DNA of 64,000 nt from Ochrobactrum sp. CM-21-5 (GTDB taxonomy: Bacteria; Pseudomonadota; Alphaproteobacteria; Rhizobiales; Rhizobiaceae): assembly GCF_014253075.1 (NCBI RefSeq), contig NZ_JACLZJ010000010.1, positions 1 to 64,000 on the forward strand, in the 5' to 3' direction. Within the stretch, counting starts at the first letter, position 1, and each line of letters opens with the position of its first letter. The position numbers and the translations under genes were made by a program. This document shows, one piece after another, positions 18,434-27,331 of the stretch. The notes beneath the pieces are model-generated. The model did no database searches. It was not told the DNA's origin and worked only from the letters and a program-made list of their open reading frames with translations.

Positions 18434-19318
18434 ATGACCACTTCTGTGCCGTCGGATGCGACAACCGTTATTGTCATCTCCAGCCATGTCGTTCGCGGTT
18501 CGATTGGAAATCGTGCCGCAGTTTTCGCACTGGAAACGTTGGGTTTTCCGGTATGGGCCGTTCCGACGGTGATATTGCCCTGGCATCCGGGCCACGGGCA
18601 TGCCGGGCGCATCGTTCCGCCGCCGCAGGAGTTTGCAACGCTTATGCAGGATTTGCAGAGAGCGCCCTGGCTTGGCGAAGTGGGAGCTATCCTGACGGGC
18701 TATCTCGGTCATCCCGAACAGGCGGAGGCCGTTGCTGACTTGGTGAAAACCGTGAAGGCGCAAAATCCCAATGCCGTCTATCTCTGCGATCCGGTGATTG
18801 GCGACGAGAAAGGGCTTTATGTTCCCGAGGCAACCGCGACGGGCATTCGCGACCGGCTGATCCCTCTTGCAGACATGTCCACCCCGAATCGTTTTGAACT
18901 TTCCTGGCTGACAGGTGTGCCGCTGGAAGACAACAAGGCTTTGATGGAGGCGGCGCTCGATACCGGACCGGCAACCATGCTGGTGACATCCGCATTTCCA
19001 CTGATGACCGGCAGCATCGGTAATATTCTGCTGACGCCGACGCTCGCACTGATGGCGGAGCATCGCTGCGTCGACGGACCGACGAACGGGCTGGGCGATC
19101 TTACGTCCGCAGTTCTTCTCGCCCGCCGTCTTTCAGGGTTCTCTGATGAAAAGATGCTGCAAAGCACGACAGCAGCAGTGTTCGAGATCATGGCTCGTTC
19201 AGCCAAGCGCGGCGCGGATGAACTGATGCTCGAGGCCGATGCGTCGAGCCTTGCCACACCCATGGCCATGGTGCAGACGCGCAGACTGGTGCACCCGACC
19301 AAGGGGTTGCGTGCCTGA
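18434..19318 (+). CDS. pdxY: Pyridoxal kinase
   Basis: The 294-residue ribokinase-fold enzyme phosphorylates pyridoxal in vitamin B6 salvage. Visible features are VIVISSHVVRGSIGNRAAVFALETLGFPVWAVPTV split over the N-terminal lobe, YLCDPVIGDEKGLYV, LTPN-like STPNRFELSWLTG and the GLGDL anion-hole segment near the C-terminus. In most relatives the last motif is G[TA]GD. The preceding small membrane gene is eight bases away. Confidence 0.92.
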   Translation: MTTSVPSDATTVIVISSHVVRGSIGNRAAVFALETLGFPVWAVPTVILPWHPGHGHAGRIVPPPQEFATLMQDLQRAPWLGEVGAILTGYLGHPEQAEAVADLVKTVKAQNPNAVYLCDPVIGDEKGLYVPEATATGIRDRLIPLADMSTPNRFELSWLTGVPLEDNKALMEAALDTGPATMLVTSAFPLMTGSIGNILLTPTLALMAEHRCVDGPTNGLGDLTSAVLLARRLSGFSDEKMLQSTTAAVFEIMARSAKRGADELMLEADASSLATPMAMVQTRRLVHPTKGLRA

Positions 19319-19404
19319 AGGGTGTTGTTTCTAGTTTGCGCGAGGCAATCCGTGTCCGGATATTTTTGATTGATCTCGGTTTTCGATAGGGATAATGGAA
19401 AATT

Positions 19405-20061
19405 ATGGTTGATCTTCCAGACTCACTTCTCGCCGGTTATCAAATATTCATGACCGAGCATTTCAACAATGAAACGGCCCGTTATCGCCATTTGGCTGAC
19501 AAGGGGCAGACCCCAGAAACACTTGTTATCGCTTGCTGCGACTCCCGTGCGGCGCCCGAGACGATTTTCAACACTGCGCCTGGCGAGATTTTCGTCCTGC
19601 GCAATGTTGCAAATCTCATACCGCCTTACGAGCCTGACGGTGAATACCATGCAGCTTCGGCTGCGCTGGAATTCGCGGTGCAGAGCCTCAAGGTCAAGCA
19701 TATCGTCGTCATGGGGCATGGCCGCTGCGGCGGTATCAAAGCCGCGCTTGATACGGAAAGCGCACCGCTTTCTCCGGGCGATTTTATCGGCAAATGGATG
19801 AGCCTGATAGCTCCTGCCGCGGAAACCATCTGTGGCAATCAGTTGATGACGGCGACTGAGCGTCAGACGGCGCTGGAACGCATTTCCATCCGCTATTCCA
19901 TCAAGAATCTGCGCACGTTTCCTTGTGTCGATATTCTGGAGAAAAAGGGCAAGCTTAGCCTGCATGGTGCATGGTTCGACATCTCCACCGGAGAATTGTG
20001 GGTGATGGACCAGCAGACCGGAGACTTCAGGCGTCCCGAGGCCAAGCAGGCGGCACAATAG
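19405..20061 (+). CDS. Beta-class carbonic anhydrase
   Basis: The 218-residue enzyme interconverts CO2 and bicarbonate. The zinc ligands are visible as CCDSRAAPE (Cys and the Asp-Arg dyad) and HGRCGG (His and Cys), with the intervening VANLIPPYEPDG and AALEFAVQSLKVKHIVVMGH typical of plant-type beta enzymes. Homologues are needed for growth at ambient CO2, and loss of function makes Brucella strains CO2-dependent. Here the frame is intact. A long terminator follows. Confidence 0.95.
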   Translation: MVDLPDSLLAGYQIFMTEHFNNETARYRHLADKGQTPETLVIACCDSRAAPETIFNTAPGEIFVLRNVANLIPPYEPDGEYHAASAALEFAVQSLKVKHIVVMGHGRCGGIKAALDTESAPLSPGDFIGKWMSLIAPAAETICGNQLMTATERQTALERISIRYSIKNLRTFPCVDILEKKGKLSLHGAWFDISTGELWVMDQQTGDFRRPEAKQAAQ

Positions 20062-20070
20062 ATTATCCCA

Positions 20071-20108
20071 ATACAAAAAAGCCCGGTTTTCACCGGGCTT
20101 TTTTGTAT
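20071..20108. terminator. Bidirectional terminator between carbonic anhydrase and transglycosylase genes
   Basis: ATACAAAAAAGCCCGGT and ACCGGGCTTTTTTGTAT form a 17-base perfect stem around TTTC. A-run and T-run flank the GC part on both strands, so it can stop both converging transcripts. Confidence 0.93.
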
Positions 20109-20130
20109 GTAGAGTCAAATTTTCTGTCGA

Positions 20131-20961
20131 TTACTTGCCGTCGATTGCCTTGCCCATGACGGCGATGGCGCGCTGGTAGACGCTTGCGGCGTTCCAGCCC
20201 TGGATAGCTGCATAATTCGGCTCGCCCGGCTGGTAGCCGGCTCCGCGACGCCAGCCATGACCGACAAGGAAGTTGGCGGTCGAATAAAGGGCATCGGCCT
20301 TGGATCGGGCCATATCGATATGGCCGCTGCCATCGCCATCGACACCGTATTTCAGGACATTGACCGGCAGAAACTGGGTCTGGCCGATTTCACCATGCAT
20401 GGCGCCAATCGCGTTCGGGCTCAAATCCTGATGGTCAATGAGCTTGAGTGCGGCATAGAGCTGGTTGGTGAAGTAATCGCTGCGGCGGCAATCATAGGCG
20501 AGCGTTGCCACAGCGGAAAGCGTGTGCTGCTTGCCCATATAAGAGCCGAAACCGGTTTCCATGCCCCAGATTGCGATCAGCGGACCGGCAGGTACACCAT
20601 AGCGCTTTTCGATACTGGCAAAAAGGGAGGCGTTCTGCTTCTTCATGGCGCGGCCGCGCTTGATGATCGTATCGGCACCGCGTTTTTGCATGAACTGTTC
20701 AAAGGAGAGTTTGAAGCTTTTCTGGTTGCGGTCGGCATTGATGGTGGCCTGCGCATATTTCGTGTTGGCCAAAGCATTGATGCCAGCCTTGCCGATGCCC
20801 CGCCCCGGAGCTTCCTTCAAGGTCTGCTGCAGCCAGGCGCCATAGCCGGCGCTGTTGTTGCCGCACTGGGCAGCCTGCGCCATGCCCGTTCCTGTTAAAA
20901 CGCTCACTGCCAGAATTGCTGCTGCGGCCTTTAAGGATCCGCCCTTGGCGAATAATGCCAT
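20131..20961 (-). CDS. Lytic murein transglycosylase (MltB-like, SLT_2 domain)
   Basis: The 276-residue exported protein has a signal peptide (AAAAILAVSVLTGTGMAQA) and an MltB-type lytic transglycosylase domain: LIAIWGMETGFGSYMG with the catalytic Glu near residue 136, AMHGEIGQTQFLPVNVLKYGVDGDG and ALYSTANFLVGHGWRRG. It cleaves the glycan strand of peptidoglycan with 1,6-anhydro formation. No lipobox is seen, so it is probably soluble in the periplasm rather than a lipoprotein. It is monocistronic, with the terminator at 20071-20108 behind it. Confidence 0.92.
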   Translation of the reverse strand: MALFAKGGSLKAAAAILAVSVLTGTGMAQAAQCGNNSAGYGAWLQQTLKEAPGRGIGKAGINALANTKYAQATINADRNQKSFKLSFEQFMQKRGADTIIKRGRAMKKQNASLFASIEKRYGVPAGPLIAIWGMETGFGSYMGKQHTLSAVATLAYDCRRSDYFTNQLYAALKLIDHQDLSPNAIGAMHGEIGQTQFLPVNVLKYGVDGDGSGHIDMARSKADALYSTANFLVGHGWRRGAGYQPGEPNYAAIQGWNAASVYQRAIAVMGKAIDGK

Positions 20962-21131
20962 TCGTCTCTCCTTTGGAGTTGATTCGACTTCGACGCGAAT
21001 TTGCCACTCCTTACACCAATTGTCATCGGGCGATTGATGTGTCAGCCGGTGCGAGAGTCGGCATTTCGCTGTTTTTGCCCCCCAATGTTCCTACCCACAA
21101 ACCGGCTTCATACCTATTGCCTACTCGCTGA

Positions 21132-21152
21132 CTGGTAAAAACTCTTTACCAG
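21132..21152. promoter_or_regulatory. Operator-like palindrome upstream of lactate permease
   Basis: CTGGTAAA (21132-21139) and TTTACCAG (21145-21152) form a perfect eight-base inverted repeat with a five-base centre, 58 bases before the lctP start. No T-run follows, so an attenuating terminator is unlikely. TGGT...ACCA half-sites occur in operators of GntR-type regulators of lactate and pyruvate genes, which makes this a candidate control site. No regulator gene is adjacent. Confidence 0.5.
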
Positions 21153-21209
21153 AGCCTCGCAATCGGTAAATAGTCGTCTGCATCTACGACATTGACGAGG
21201 GAGGACGCC

Positions 21210-22913
21210 GTGTCGAATGGATTTCTTGCATTATTTGCATTTCTGCCAATTCTCGTAGCTGGTGTCATGCTGATCGGTTTCCGCATTCAGGCGCGTATCG
21301 CCATGCCGGTGACCTATATTCTGACCGTCGCAATCGCGACAATGATTTGGGGAATGAGTGGAAATCGCGTCGTCGCTTCCACTATTCAGGGGCTGATCCA
21401 GACGGCTGGCCTGCTCTGGATCATTTTCGGGGCAATTCTGCTTCTGAACACGCTTAAGTATTCCGGCGGTATTTCTGCGATCCGTTCTGGTTTTGCGCAG
21501 ATCAGCCCCGACCGCCGTATTCAGGTGTTTCTGATCGCCTGGCTGTTCGGTTCGTTCATCGAAGGCGCATCGGGCTTCGGCACACCTGCCGCAGTTGTGG
21601 CTCCGCTGATGGTTGCTGTGGGCTTTCCGGCGCTGGCCGCGGTTACGTTCGGTCTAATTATCCAGTCCACGCCGGTTTCTTTCGGTGCGGTTGGCACGCC
21701 GCTGATCGTCGGCGTGCAGTCCGGTCTTAACCGCGAAGCGCTGACGACGCAGTTGCAGGGCGTCGGTTCGAGCTGGGAACAGTTCTTCCACATCATCACA
21801 TCGGAAGTATCAATCCTGCATGCGATTTGCGGCACGCTGATGCCGCTGTTTCTTGTCGTCATCATGACCCGCTTCTTCGGCCGCAACCGGTCCTGGACGG
21901 AAGGGTTGGCGATTTTGCCGTTTGCGCTGTTCGCGGCTTTTGCTTTCACCATTCCTTATGTGCTGAGTGCTGTGTTCCTTGGTGCGGAATTCCCGTCGAT
22001 GATCGGCGGTCTGGTTGGTCTGGCACTGGCAACGCTTGCAGCACGCGCAGGGTTCCTTATGCCAAAGCAGGTGTGGGATTTTGCCCCCGCGTCGGAGTGG
22101 CCGCAGGGTTGGATGGGTAGCGTCGAAATCAAGCTCGACGAGTTGACTTCCAAGAAAATCCCGCTGTTTCTGGCTTGGACCCCTTATGTACTTCTGGCGA
22201 TTTTCCTTGTTGTCAGCCGCACCGTGCCTTCAGTGGGCAATGCCCTAAAATCCGTCACCTTCGTTGCCAAGGACATTATGGGTGAAGCCGGTATCAGCGG
22301 CGATTTTGCCCCGCTATTCCTGCCGGGCGGTCTTCTGGTGATCGTCTGCCTGATCACACTTTTCCTGCATCGCATGGCTGGCGGACAATTCGTCAAGGCG
22401 TTCGGCGAAAGCACCAAGACGCTTCTGGGGGCGGGTTTCGTGCTGCTCTTCACCGTGCCGATGGTGCGTGTGATGATCAATTCCGGCGTCAACGCAAAGG
22501 AACTCGTCAGCATGCCGCTGATGGTTGCCGACTGGGTGGCGGTCGAAGTGGGGAATGTCTATCCGTTCTTCGCGCCTTCCGTCGGCGCGCTGGGTGCATT
22601 CCTTGCGGGATCGAATACGGTATCGAACCTCATGCTCAGCCAGTTCCAGTATGGCGTGGCCGAAGGCCTTGGCATTTCCGGTGCGCTGATGGTTGCTGGT
22701 CAGTCGGTCGGCGCTGCGGCGGGCAATATGATCGCCATCCACAATGTCGTCGCGGCTTCGGCAACGGTCGGCTTGCTCGGACGTGAGGGCACTACCCTGC
22801 GCATGACCATCATTCCGACGATCTATTATGTGATCCTCGCCGGAACGCTGCTGATGATCTCGCTTTATATGATAGGCATCGGCGATCCATTGGTCGGTAT
22901 TGGTGCTCACTGA
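21210..22913 (+). CDS. lctP: L-lactate permease (LctP family)
   Basis: The 567-residue integral membrane protein has 12 or more hydrophobic segments and the LctP signatures [36 protein letters not shown] and the late [18 protein letters not shown] and [14 protein letters not shown]. It imports lactate (and often glycolate) with protons. I use the GTG at 21210, which follows GAGGGAGG (21197-21204); a TTG at 21192 would lie before that site. No lactate dehydrogenase gene is next to it. Confidence 0.93.
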   Translation: MSNGFLALFAFLPILVAGVMLIGFRIQARIAMPVTYILTVAIATMIWGMSGNRVVASTIQGLIQTAGLLWIIFGAILLLNTLKYSGGISAIRSGFAQISPDRRIQVFLIAWLFGSFIEGASGFGTPAAVVAPLMVAVGFPALAAVTFGLIIQSTPVSFGAVGTPLIVGVQSGLNREALTTQLQGVGSSWEQFFHIITSEVSILHAICGTLMPLFLVVIMTRFFGRNRSWTEGLAILPFALFAAFAFTIPYVLSAVFLGAEFPSMIGGLVGLALATLAARAGFLMPKQVWDFAPASEWPQGWMGSVEIKLDELTSKKIPLFLAWTPYVLLAIFLVVSRTVPSVGNALKSVTFVAKDIMGEAGISGDFAPLFLPGGLLVIVCLITLFLHRMAGGQFVKAFGESTKTLLGAGFVLLFTVPMVRVMINSGVNAKELVSMPLMVADWVAVEVGNVYPFFAPSVGALGAFLAGSNTVSNLMLSQFQYGVAEGLGISGALMVAGQSVGAAAGNMIAIHNVVAASATVGLLGREGTTLRMTIIPTIYYVILAGTLLMISLYMIGIGDPLVGIGAH

Positions 22914-22914
22914 T

Positions 22915-22950
22915 AAAAAAGCCCTGGCGTTCACGCGCCGGGGCTTTGCT
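22915..22950 (+). terminator. Probable terminator after lctP
   Basis: AAAGCCCTGGCG (22918-22929) pairs with CGCCGGGGCTTT (22936-22947) with one T-G pair around a six-base loop. The trailing T-run is short. It directly follows the lctP stop. In the remaining gap to ffh (22951-23211) I see no RNA gene; TATAAA near 23062 may be a -10 element for ffh. Confidence 0.75.
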
Positions 22951-23211
22951 TAAGGGGTTTTCACAGGGCTTTTGCTTGACATTTTCGCATTTCGCCCGTA
23001 AAGCCAAACCCAATCAATCCGCGATCATCAGAACGCGAGCCGCCGACCGGGACCCTTTATGGTATAAAACGATCCCGGAGGTCCACATCCGACAGCGCTA
23101 TGCGCCCTCGGGTGCGAAACCTCTTTGGCTGCTTCTTGAACTGGTTCGGTAGCGGGACGATCTATCCCGGACAGAGGTATTTCGCCTCTTCCCGGATAAA
23201 AGGACAAGTCG

Positions 23212-24771
23212 ATGTTTGAATCACTTCAGGAGCGTCTTGGCTCCATCCTGAACGGCCTTACCGGACGCGGCGCTCTCTCCGAAAGCGACGTGACGGCAGC
23301 GCTGCGCGAAGTGCGCCGCGCATTGATCGAGGCGGACGTCTCGCTGGAAGTGGTTCGTTCCTTTACCGACAAGGTGCGCGCAAAGGCCGTCGGTGCGGAA
23401 ATCCTCAAAAGCATCAAGCCTGGCCAGATGGTCGTCAAGATCGTCCATGACGAGCTTGTCGAAATGCTTGGCACCGAAGGTGTGGCGATTGATCTGAATG
23501 CGCCTGCGCCGGTCGTCATCATGATGGTCGGCCTGCAGGGATCGGGTAAGACTACCACTACCGGCAAGATCGCCAAGCGCCTGACCGAGCGCCAGCGCAA
23601 GAAAGTGCTGATGGCGTCGCTCGATACGCGCCGCCCGGCGGCACAGGAGCAGCTTCGTCAGCTCGGTATCCAGACTTCAGTTGACACGCTACCGGTCATT
23701 GCCGGTCAGTCGCCGGTAGAGATAGCCGGGCGCGCCGTTCAGGCTGCGAAGCTCGGCGGTCACGATGTCGTCATTCTCGATACTGCCGGACGCACGCATA
23801 TCGATGAGCCGCTGATGGTGGAAATGGCGGATATCCGCAAGGCCGCCAATCCGCATGAAATTCTGCTCGTCGCTGACAGTCTGACCGGCCAGGACGCGGT
23901 CAATCTGGCGCGCAATTTCGATGAGCGCGTGGGCATTACCGGTATTGTTCTGACTCGTATGGATGGCGACGGCCGTGGCGGTGCAGCGCTTTCGATGCGC
24001 GCCATCACCGGCAAGCCGATCAAACTGATCGCCACCGGCGAAAAGATGGACGCGCTTGAGGAGTTCTATCCCAAGCGAATCGCCGACCGTATCCTTGGCA
24101 TGGGCGACATTGTTTCGCTCGTCGAGAAGGCTGCAGAGAACATCGATGCGGAAAAAGCCGCAGCGATGGCCAAGAAGATGCAGTCGGGCAAGTTCGATCT
24201 CAACGATCTTGCCGACCAGCTGGGCCAGATGAAAAAGCTTGGCGGTATGGGTGGCATCATGGGGATGATGCCCGGCATGGGCAAGATGAAGGATCAAGTC
24301 GCCGCCGCCGGTCTGGACGACAAGGTGTTCGATCGTCAGCTTGCGATTATCGGCTCGATGACCAAGGCTGAGCGCGCCAATCCCGATATGCTGAAGCACA
24401 GCCGCAAGCAGCGTATCGCCAAGGGTTCGGGTACGAGCGCCGCCGATATCAACAAGCTTCTCAAGATGCATCGCCAGATGGCCGACATGATGAAAGTCAT
24501 GGGCAAGGGCAAGGGCGGAATGATGAAGCAGATGATGGGTGGTCTTGCCGGCAAAATGGGCCTGGGCGGTGGCATGGGCGGTATGCCCGACCTCTCCAAG
24601 ATGGATCCGAAACAGCTCGAGGCTCTAGCCAAGCAGGCGGAAGCAGCCGGTCTCACCAAGGGCGGCATGCCGGGGCTTCCCGGTGGCGGCCTGCCCGGTC
24701 TCGGCGGTCCGAAGCTTCCGGGGCTTGGCGGCGGCCTGAGCGGGCTTCCCGGATTGCCGAAAAAGAAGTGA
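23212..24771 (+). CDS. ffh: Signal recognition particle protein Ffh (SRP54)
   Basis: The 519-residue GTPase has an N domain (residues 1-85), a G domain with GLQGSGKTTTTGKIA, DTRRPAAQEQL, DTAGRTHIDEPLM and TRMDGDGRGGAALS, and the Met-rich M domain after residue 300 that binds 4.5S RNA and signal sequences. The C-terminus adds a Gly/Leu/Pro-rich tail (repeats of GLPG/GLGG). It delivers membrane proteins to FtsY and SecYEG. A chorismate mutase gene starts six bases after its stop, then rpsP. Confidence 0.97.
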   Translation: MFESLQERLGSILNGLTGRGALSESDVTAALREVRRALIEADVSLEVVRSFTDKVRAKAVGAEILKSIKPGQMVVKIVHDELVEMLGTEGVAIDLNAPAPVVIMMVGLQGSGKTTTTGKIAKRLTERQRKKVLMASLDTRRPAAQEQLRQLGIQTSVDTLPVIAGQSPVEIAGRAVQAAKLGGHDVVILDTAGRTHIDEPLMVEMADIRKAANPHEILLVADSLTGQDAVNLARNFDERVGITGIVLTRMDGDGRGGAALSMRAITGKPIKLIATGEKMDALEEFYPKRIADRILGMGDIVSLVEKAAENIDAEKAAAMAKKMQSGKFDLNDLADQLGQMKKLGGMGGIMGMMPGMGKMKDQVAAAGLDDKVFDRQLAIIGSMTKAERANPDMLKHSRKQRIAKGSGTSAADINKLLKMHRQMADMMKVMGKGKGGMMKQMMGGLAGKMGLGGGMGGMPDLSKMDPKQLEALAKQAEAAGLTKGGMPGLPGGGLPGLGGPKLPGLGGGLSGLPGLPKKK

Positions 24772-24776
24772 ATGTC

Positions 24777-25088
24777 ATGAACGATCAGCAAAAAACCGTA
24801 CCTGCCGAACTTCTGACGCTGCGTGCATCCATCGATAATATCGATGCGGCACTGATCCATATGCTGGCCGAACGCTTTCGCTGCACCAAGGCCGTCGGCG
24901 TGCTGAAAGCCGAGCGGGGCCTTGCCGCAGCTGATCCTGGTCGCGAAAAGCGTCAGGTGGAGCGTCTGCGCGCGCTTGCGGTCGACGCCAATCTCGATCC
25001 CGATTTCGCCGAAAAGTTTCTGAACTTCATCGTGAAGGAAGTTATTCGGCATCATGAGCATGCCGCTGCAACCCACAGTGGAAAATAA
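24777..25088 (+). CDS. Chorismate mutase (AroQ type)
   Basis: The 103-residue all-helical protein converts chorismate to prephenate for phenylalanine and tyrosine synthesis. It shows LRASIDNIDAALIHMLAERF, CTKAVGVLKAERGLAAADPGREK and VERLRALA, which place the AroQ arginine, lysine and glutamate residues. A GTG at 24768 in the same frame is possible, but the ATG at 24777 avoids overlap with ffh. It lies between ffh and rpsP, an arrangement seen in Rhizobiales. Confidence 0.88.
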   Translation: MNDQQKTVPAELLTLRASIDNIDAALIHMLAERFRCTKAVGVLKAERGLAAADPGREKRQVERLRALAVDANLDPDFAEKFLNFIVKEVIRHHEHAAATHSGK

Positions 25089-25204
25089 ACGGAGTGCGAT
25101 CCCGCATCTCGGTGGATCGCATTCAAATGAAGAAATGACCGCACAGGCGGTTTCACCAGAGTTTTGCCTGTGTGGGCGAAGCGAATTGTCTAAAGGAAAA
25201 GAAA

Positions 25205-25609
25205 ATGTCTCTTAAGATCCGTCTTGCCCGCGCTGGCTCCAAGAAGCGCCCTTACTACCACATCGTCGTTGCTGACGTCCGCAGCCCGCGCGATGGCCGT
25301 TTCATCGAAATCGTCGGTGCATGGAACCCGATGCTCGCCAAGGATGCCGAGCGCGTGAAGGTTGACGGCGAGCGCATTCAGCATTGGATCAGTCAGGGCG
25401 CACAGCCGACCGATCGCGTTCTGCGCTTTCTCGACCAGGCTGGTATCGCCAAGCGTCCGGCCCGCAGCAATCCGACCAAGGGCGAGCCGGGCAAGAAGGC
25501 CCAGGAACGCATCGCAATGGCCAAGCAGGCTGAAGAAGAAGCCGCTGCTAAGGCTGCAGAAGCTGCTGCTGCCGCAGCCGCTCCGGCTGAAGAAGCTGCA
25601 AGCGAATAA
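25205..25609 (+). CDS. rpsP: 30S ribosomal protein S16
   Basis: The 134-residue protein starts [20 protein letters not shown], followed by [23 protein letters not shown] and [20 protein letters not shown], the S16 core. The last 30 residues are an Ala/Glu-rich tail absent from short S16 proteins. AAAGGAAAAG precedes the ATG; the earlier in-frame start at 25172 is not used. In many bacteria rimM, trmD and rplS follow; here a strong terminator and lemA follow instead. Confidence 0.97.
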   Translation: MSLKIRLARAGSKKRPYYHIVVADVRSPRDGRFIEIVGAWNPMLAKDAERVKVDGERIQHWISQGAQPTDRVLRFLDQAGIAKRPARSNPTKGEPGKKAQERIAMAKQAEEEAAAKAAEAAAAAAAPAEEAASE

Positions 25610-25634
25610 TCGCTTCGGCTCCAGAATGATTGAT

Positions 25635-25669
25635 GAAAGCGGCGGAGCGATCCGCCGCTTTCTCTTTTT
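25635..25669 (+). terminator. Rho-independent terminator after rpsP
   Basis: GAAAGCGGCGGA (25635-25646) and TCCGCCGCTTTC (25651-25662) form a perfect 12-base stem with a GCGA tetraloop, followed by TCTTTTT. Confidence 0.93.
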
Positions 25670-25814
25670 AACCACTCGTTTTGAAACGACTGGACGCGCC
25701 GCCAAAATCGCCTATCTTGTTGATTTGACGGCTCGCATTTGCGTGATGGTAATTGTCGGGCAAAGAAAACAGAGTTCGGGCGCTTCCCATAGCGCTCTTT
25801 TTCAGGAGAAACCC

Positions 25815-26438
25815 ATGTCGGCTGCGACAGTTGCGACTTCTTTCTCTTTCCGCCGTATTCTCATCGCTCTTGGTTTGACAATTTTGGTGCCGCTGCTTTC
25901 GGCTTGCGGTTTCAACACCATTCCGACCAATGAAGAAAAGGCCAAGGCCGCATGGAGCGAGGTGCAGAACCAGTACCAGCGCCGCGCCGATCTTGTACCC
26001 AATCTGGTTGAGACGGTGAAGGGCTATGCAGCCCATGAAAAGGACACGCTGCAGGCGGTGATCGATGCCCGCGCGAAGGCGACACAGGTACAGATCACGC
26101 CGGAAACGCTCAGTAATCCTGAACTCTTCAAACAGTTTCAGGACAATCAGGCCAACCTCACCAGTGCACTGTCGCGCCTGATGGTGGTGGTTGAGCGCTA
26201 TCCGGATCTCAAGGCCAACCAGAACTTCCTTGCACTGCAATCTCAGCTGGAAGGCACGGAAAACCGGATAACCGTTGCACGCCGGGATTATATTGAGGCA
26301 GTGCGCGTTTATAACACCGCGCTGAAGACCATGCCGACGATGCTCTGGAAGATGTTCTGGTTCCGCGATGCCGAACCGATGCAGACCTTCACTGCCGACG
26401 CAGCCAGCCAGACAGCACCAAAAGTCAACTTCAACTGA
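25815..26438 (+). CDS. lemA: LemA-family membrane protein
   Basis: The 207-residue protein has an N-terminal hydrophobic segment ending in a lipobox-like LLSACGFN, then the LemA helical bundle: EEKAKAAWSEVQNQYQRRADLVPNLVETVKGYA and LQAVIDARAKATQVQ, and near the end RDYIEAVRVYNTALKTMPT. LemA proteins are membrane anchored with a coiled body; their function is not firmly known. GGAG precedes the ATG at 25815. It is followed by two TPM-domain genes, a common conserved trio. Confidence 0.9.
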   Translation: MSAATVATSFSFRRILIALGLTILVPLLSACGFNTIPTNEEKAKAAWSEVQNQYQRRADLVPNLVETVKGYAAHEKDTLQAVIDARAKATQVQITPETLSNPELFKQFQDNQANLTSALSRLMVVVERYPDLKANQNFLALQSQLEGTENRITVARRDYIEAVRVYNTALKTMPTMLWKMFWFRDAEPMQTFTADAASQTAPKVNFN

Positions 26439-26449
26439 CCGGGTTTTCC

Positions 26450-27322
26450 GTGGCGGGCACAGTTTTCAAACAGGAACTTTCCCACGGCCTGAAATGGCCG
26501 CGGATCCTGATTGCCGCTATCGTCTTGCTGTTTTCCGCGGCGTTTGCATTTCAGAATGCGGCGGCGCAGAGCACAGCCAAGCCAGCCCAGACGCTGACGG
26601 GGCGTGTAGTTGACGCTGCGGGTATCATCGATCCGGCCCAGCGCCAGCAACTCACGCAGAAGCTCGCCGATTTTGAGGAGAAATCTTCCGATCAGGTGGT
26701 TGTGGTGACGGTGCCGAGCCTGAATGGCGAGGATATAGAGACCTATTCCAACCGCTTGTTCCGGGCCTGGGCGTTGGGGCAAAAGCAGGAGAATAACGGT
26801 ATTCTGCTAGTGGTTGCCCCCAATGACCGCAAGGTGCGTATCGAGGTTGGTTATGGCCTTGAAGGCACGATGACGGATGCGCTTTCCAGCGTCATCATCA
26901 ACGGGACCATCATCCCGGCCTTTCGCACCGGCGATTATTCCGGCGGCATCGTGCAGGGTGTCGACGGGATTCTCTCGGTGCTGTCGGGCGATGCGGCGGA
27001 GCTTGAAGCGCGTGCGAAACGTAATGTGCAAACAAGTTCCGACGATGTGGACTGGGTCGCTGTCATCTTCCTAATATTCTGGTTTCTCATCTTCTTCGGC
27101 GGTTTCGGCATGGCTGTTCTTGCCCCGATATTCGGACGCAAGATCGGCCCCGGCCAATATGAGTGGCTCGGCATGCGCATAGGCACCAGCGGAGGGCGCA
27201 ATTCAAGGGGTGGTGGAAGCTGGGGCGGTGGTATGGGCGGCGGCGGTTGGTCATCGGGTGGTGGCGGCTTTTCCGGCGGCGGCGGATCGTCGGGCGGCGG
27301 CGGCGCTTCAGGCAGTTGGTAG
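26450..27322 (+). CDS. TPM-domain membrane protein (YgcG type)
   Basis: The 290-residue protein has an N-terminal membrane or signal segment (residues 16-40), a TPM domain (LTGRVVDAAGIIDPAQRQQL, DQVVVVTVPSLNGEDIE, KVRIEVGYGLEGTMTDA), a second hydrophobic segment (VIFLIFWFLIFFGGFGMAVLAPIFG) and a glycine/serine-rich tail of about 50 residues. TPM domains have been linked to phosphatase activity or photosystem repair in plants; the bacterial role is not settled. The GTG start at 26450 is 11 bases after lemA. It likely works with LemA. Confidence 0.88.
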   Translation: MAGTVFKQELSHGLKWPRILIAAIVLLFSAAFAFQNAAAQSTAKPAQTLTGRVVDAAGIIDPAQRQQLTQKLADFEEKSSDQVVVVTVPSLNGEDIETYSNRLFRAWALGQKQENNGILLVVAPNDRKVRIEVGYGLEGTMTDALSSVIINGTIIPAFRTGDYSGGIVQGVDGILSVLSGDAAELEARAKRNVQTSSDDVDWVAVIFLIFWFLIFFGGFGMAVLAPIFGRKIGPGQYEWLGMRIGTSGGRNSRGGGSWGGGMGGGGWSSGGGGFSGGGGSSGGGGASGSW

Positions 27323-27331
27323 GGGAGAAGA

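Noticed and set aside
22951-23211. Gap before ffh considered as a site for the 4.5S RNA gene
   Set aside because: The conserved GGAAGCAGCC-type loop of SRP RNA is absent on both strands; it is probably the ffh leader.
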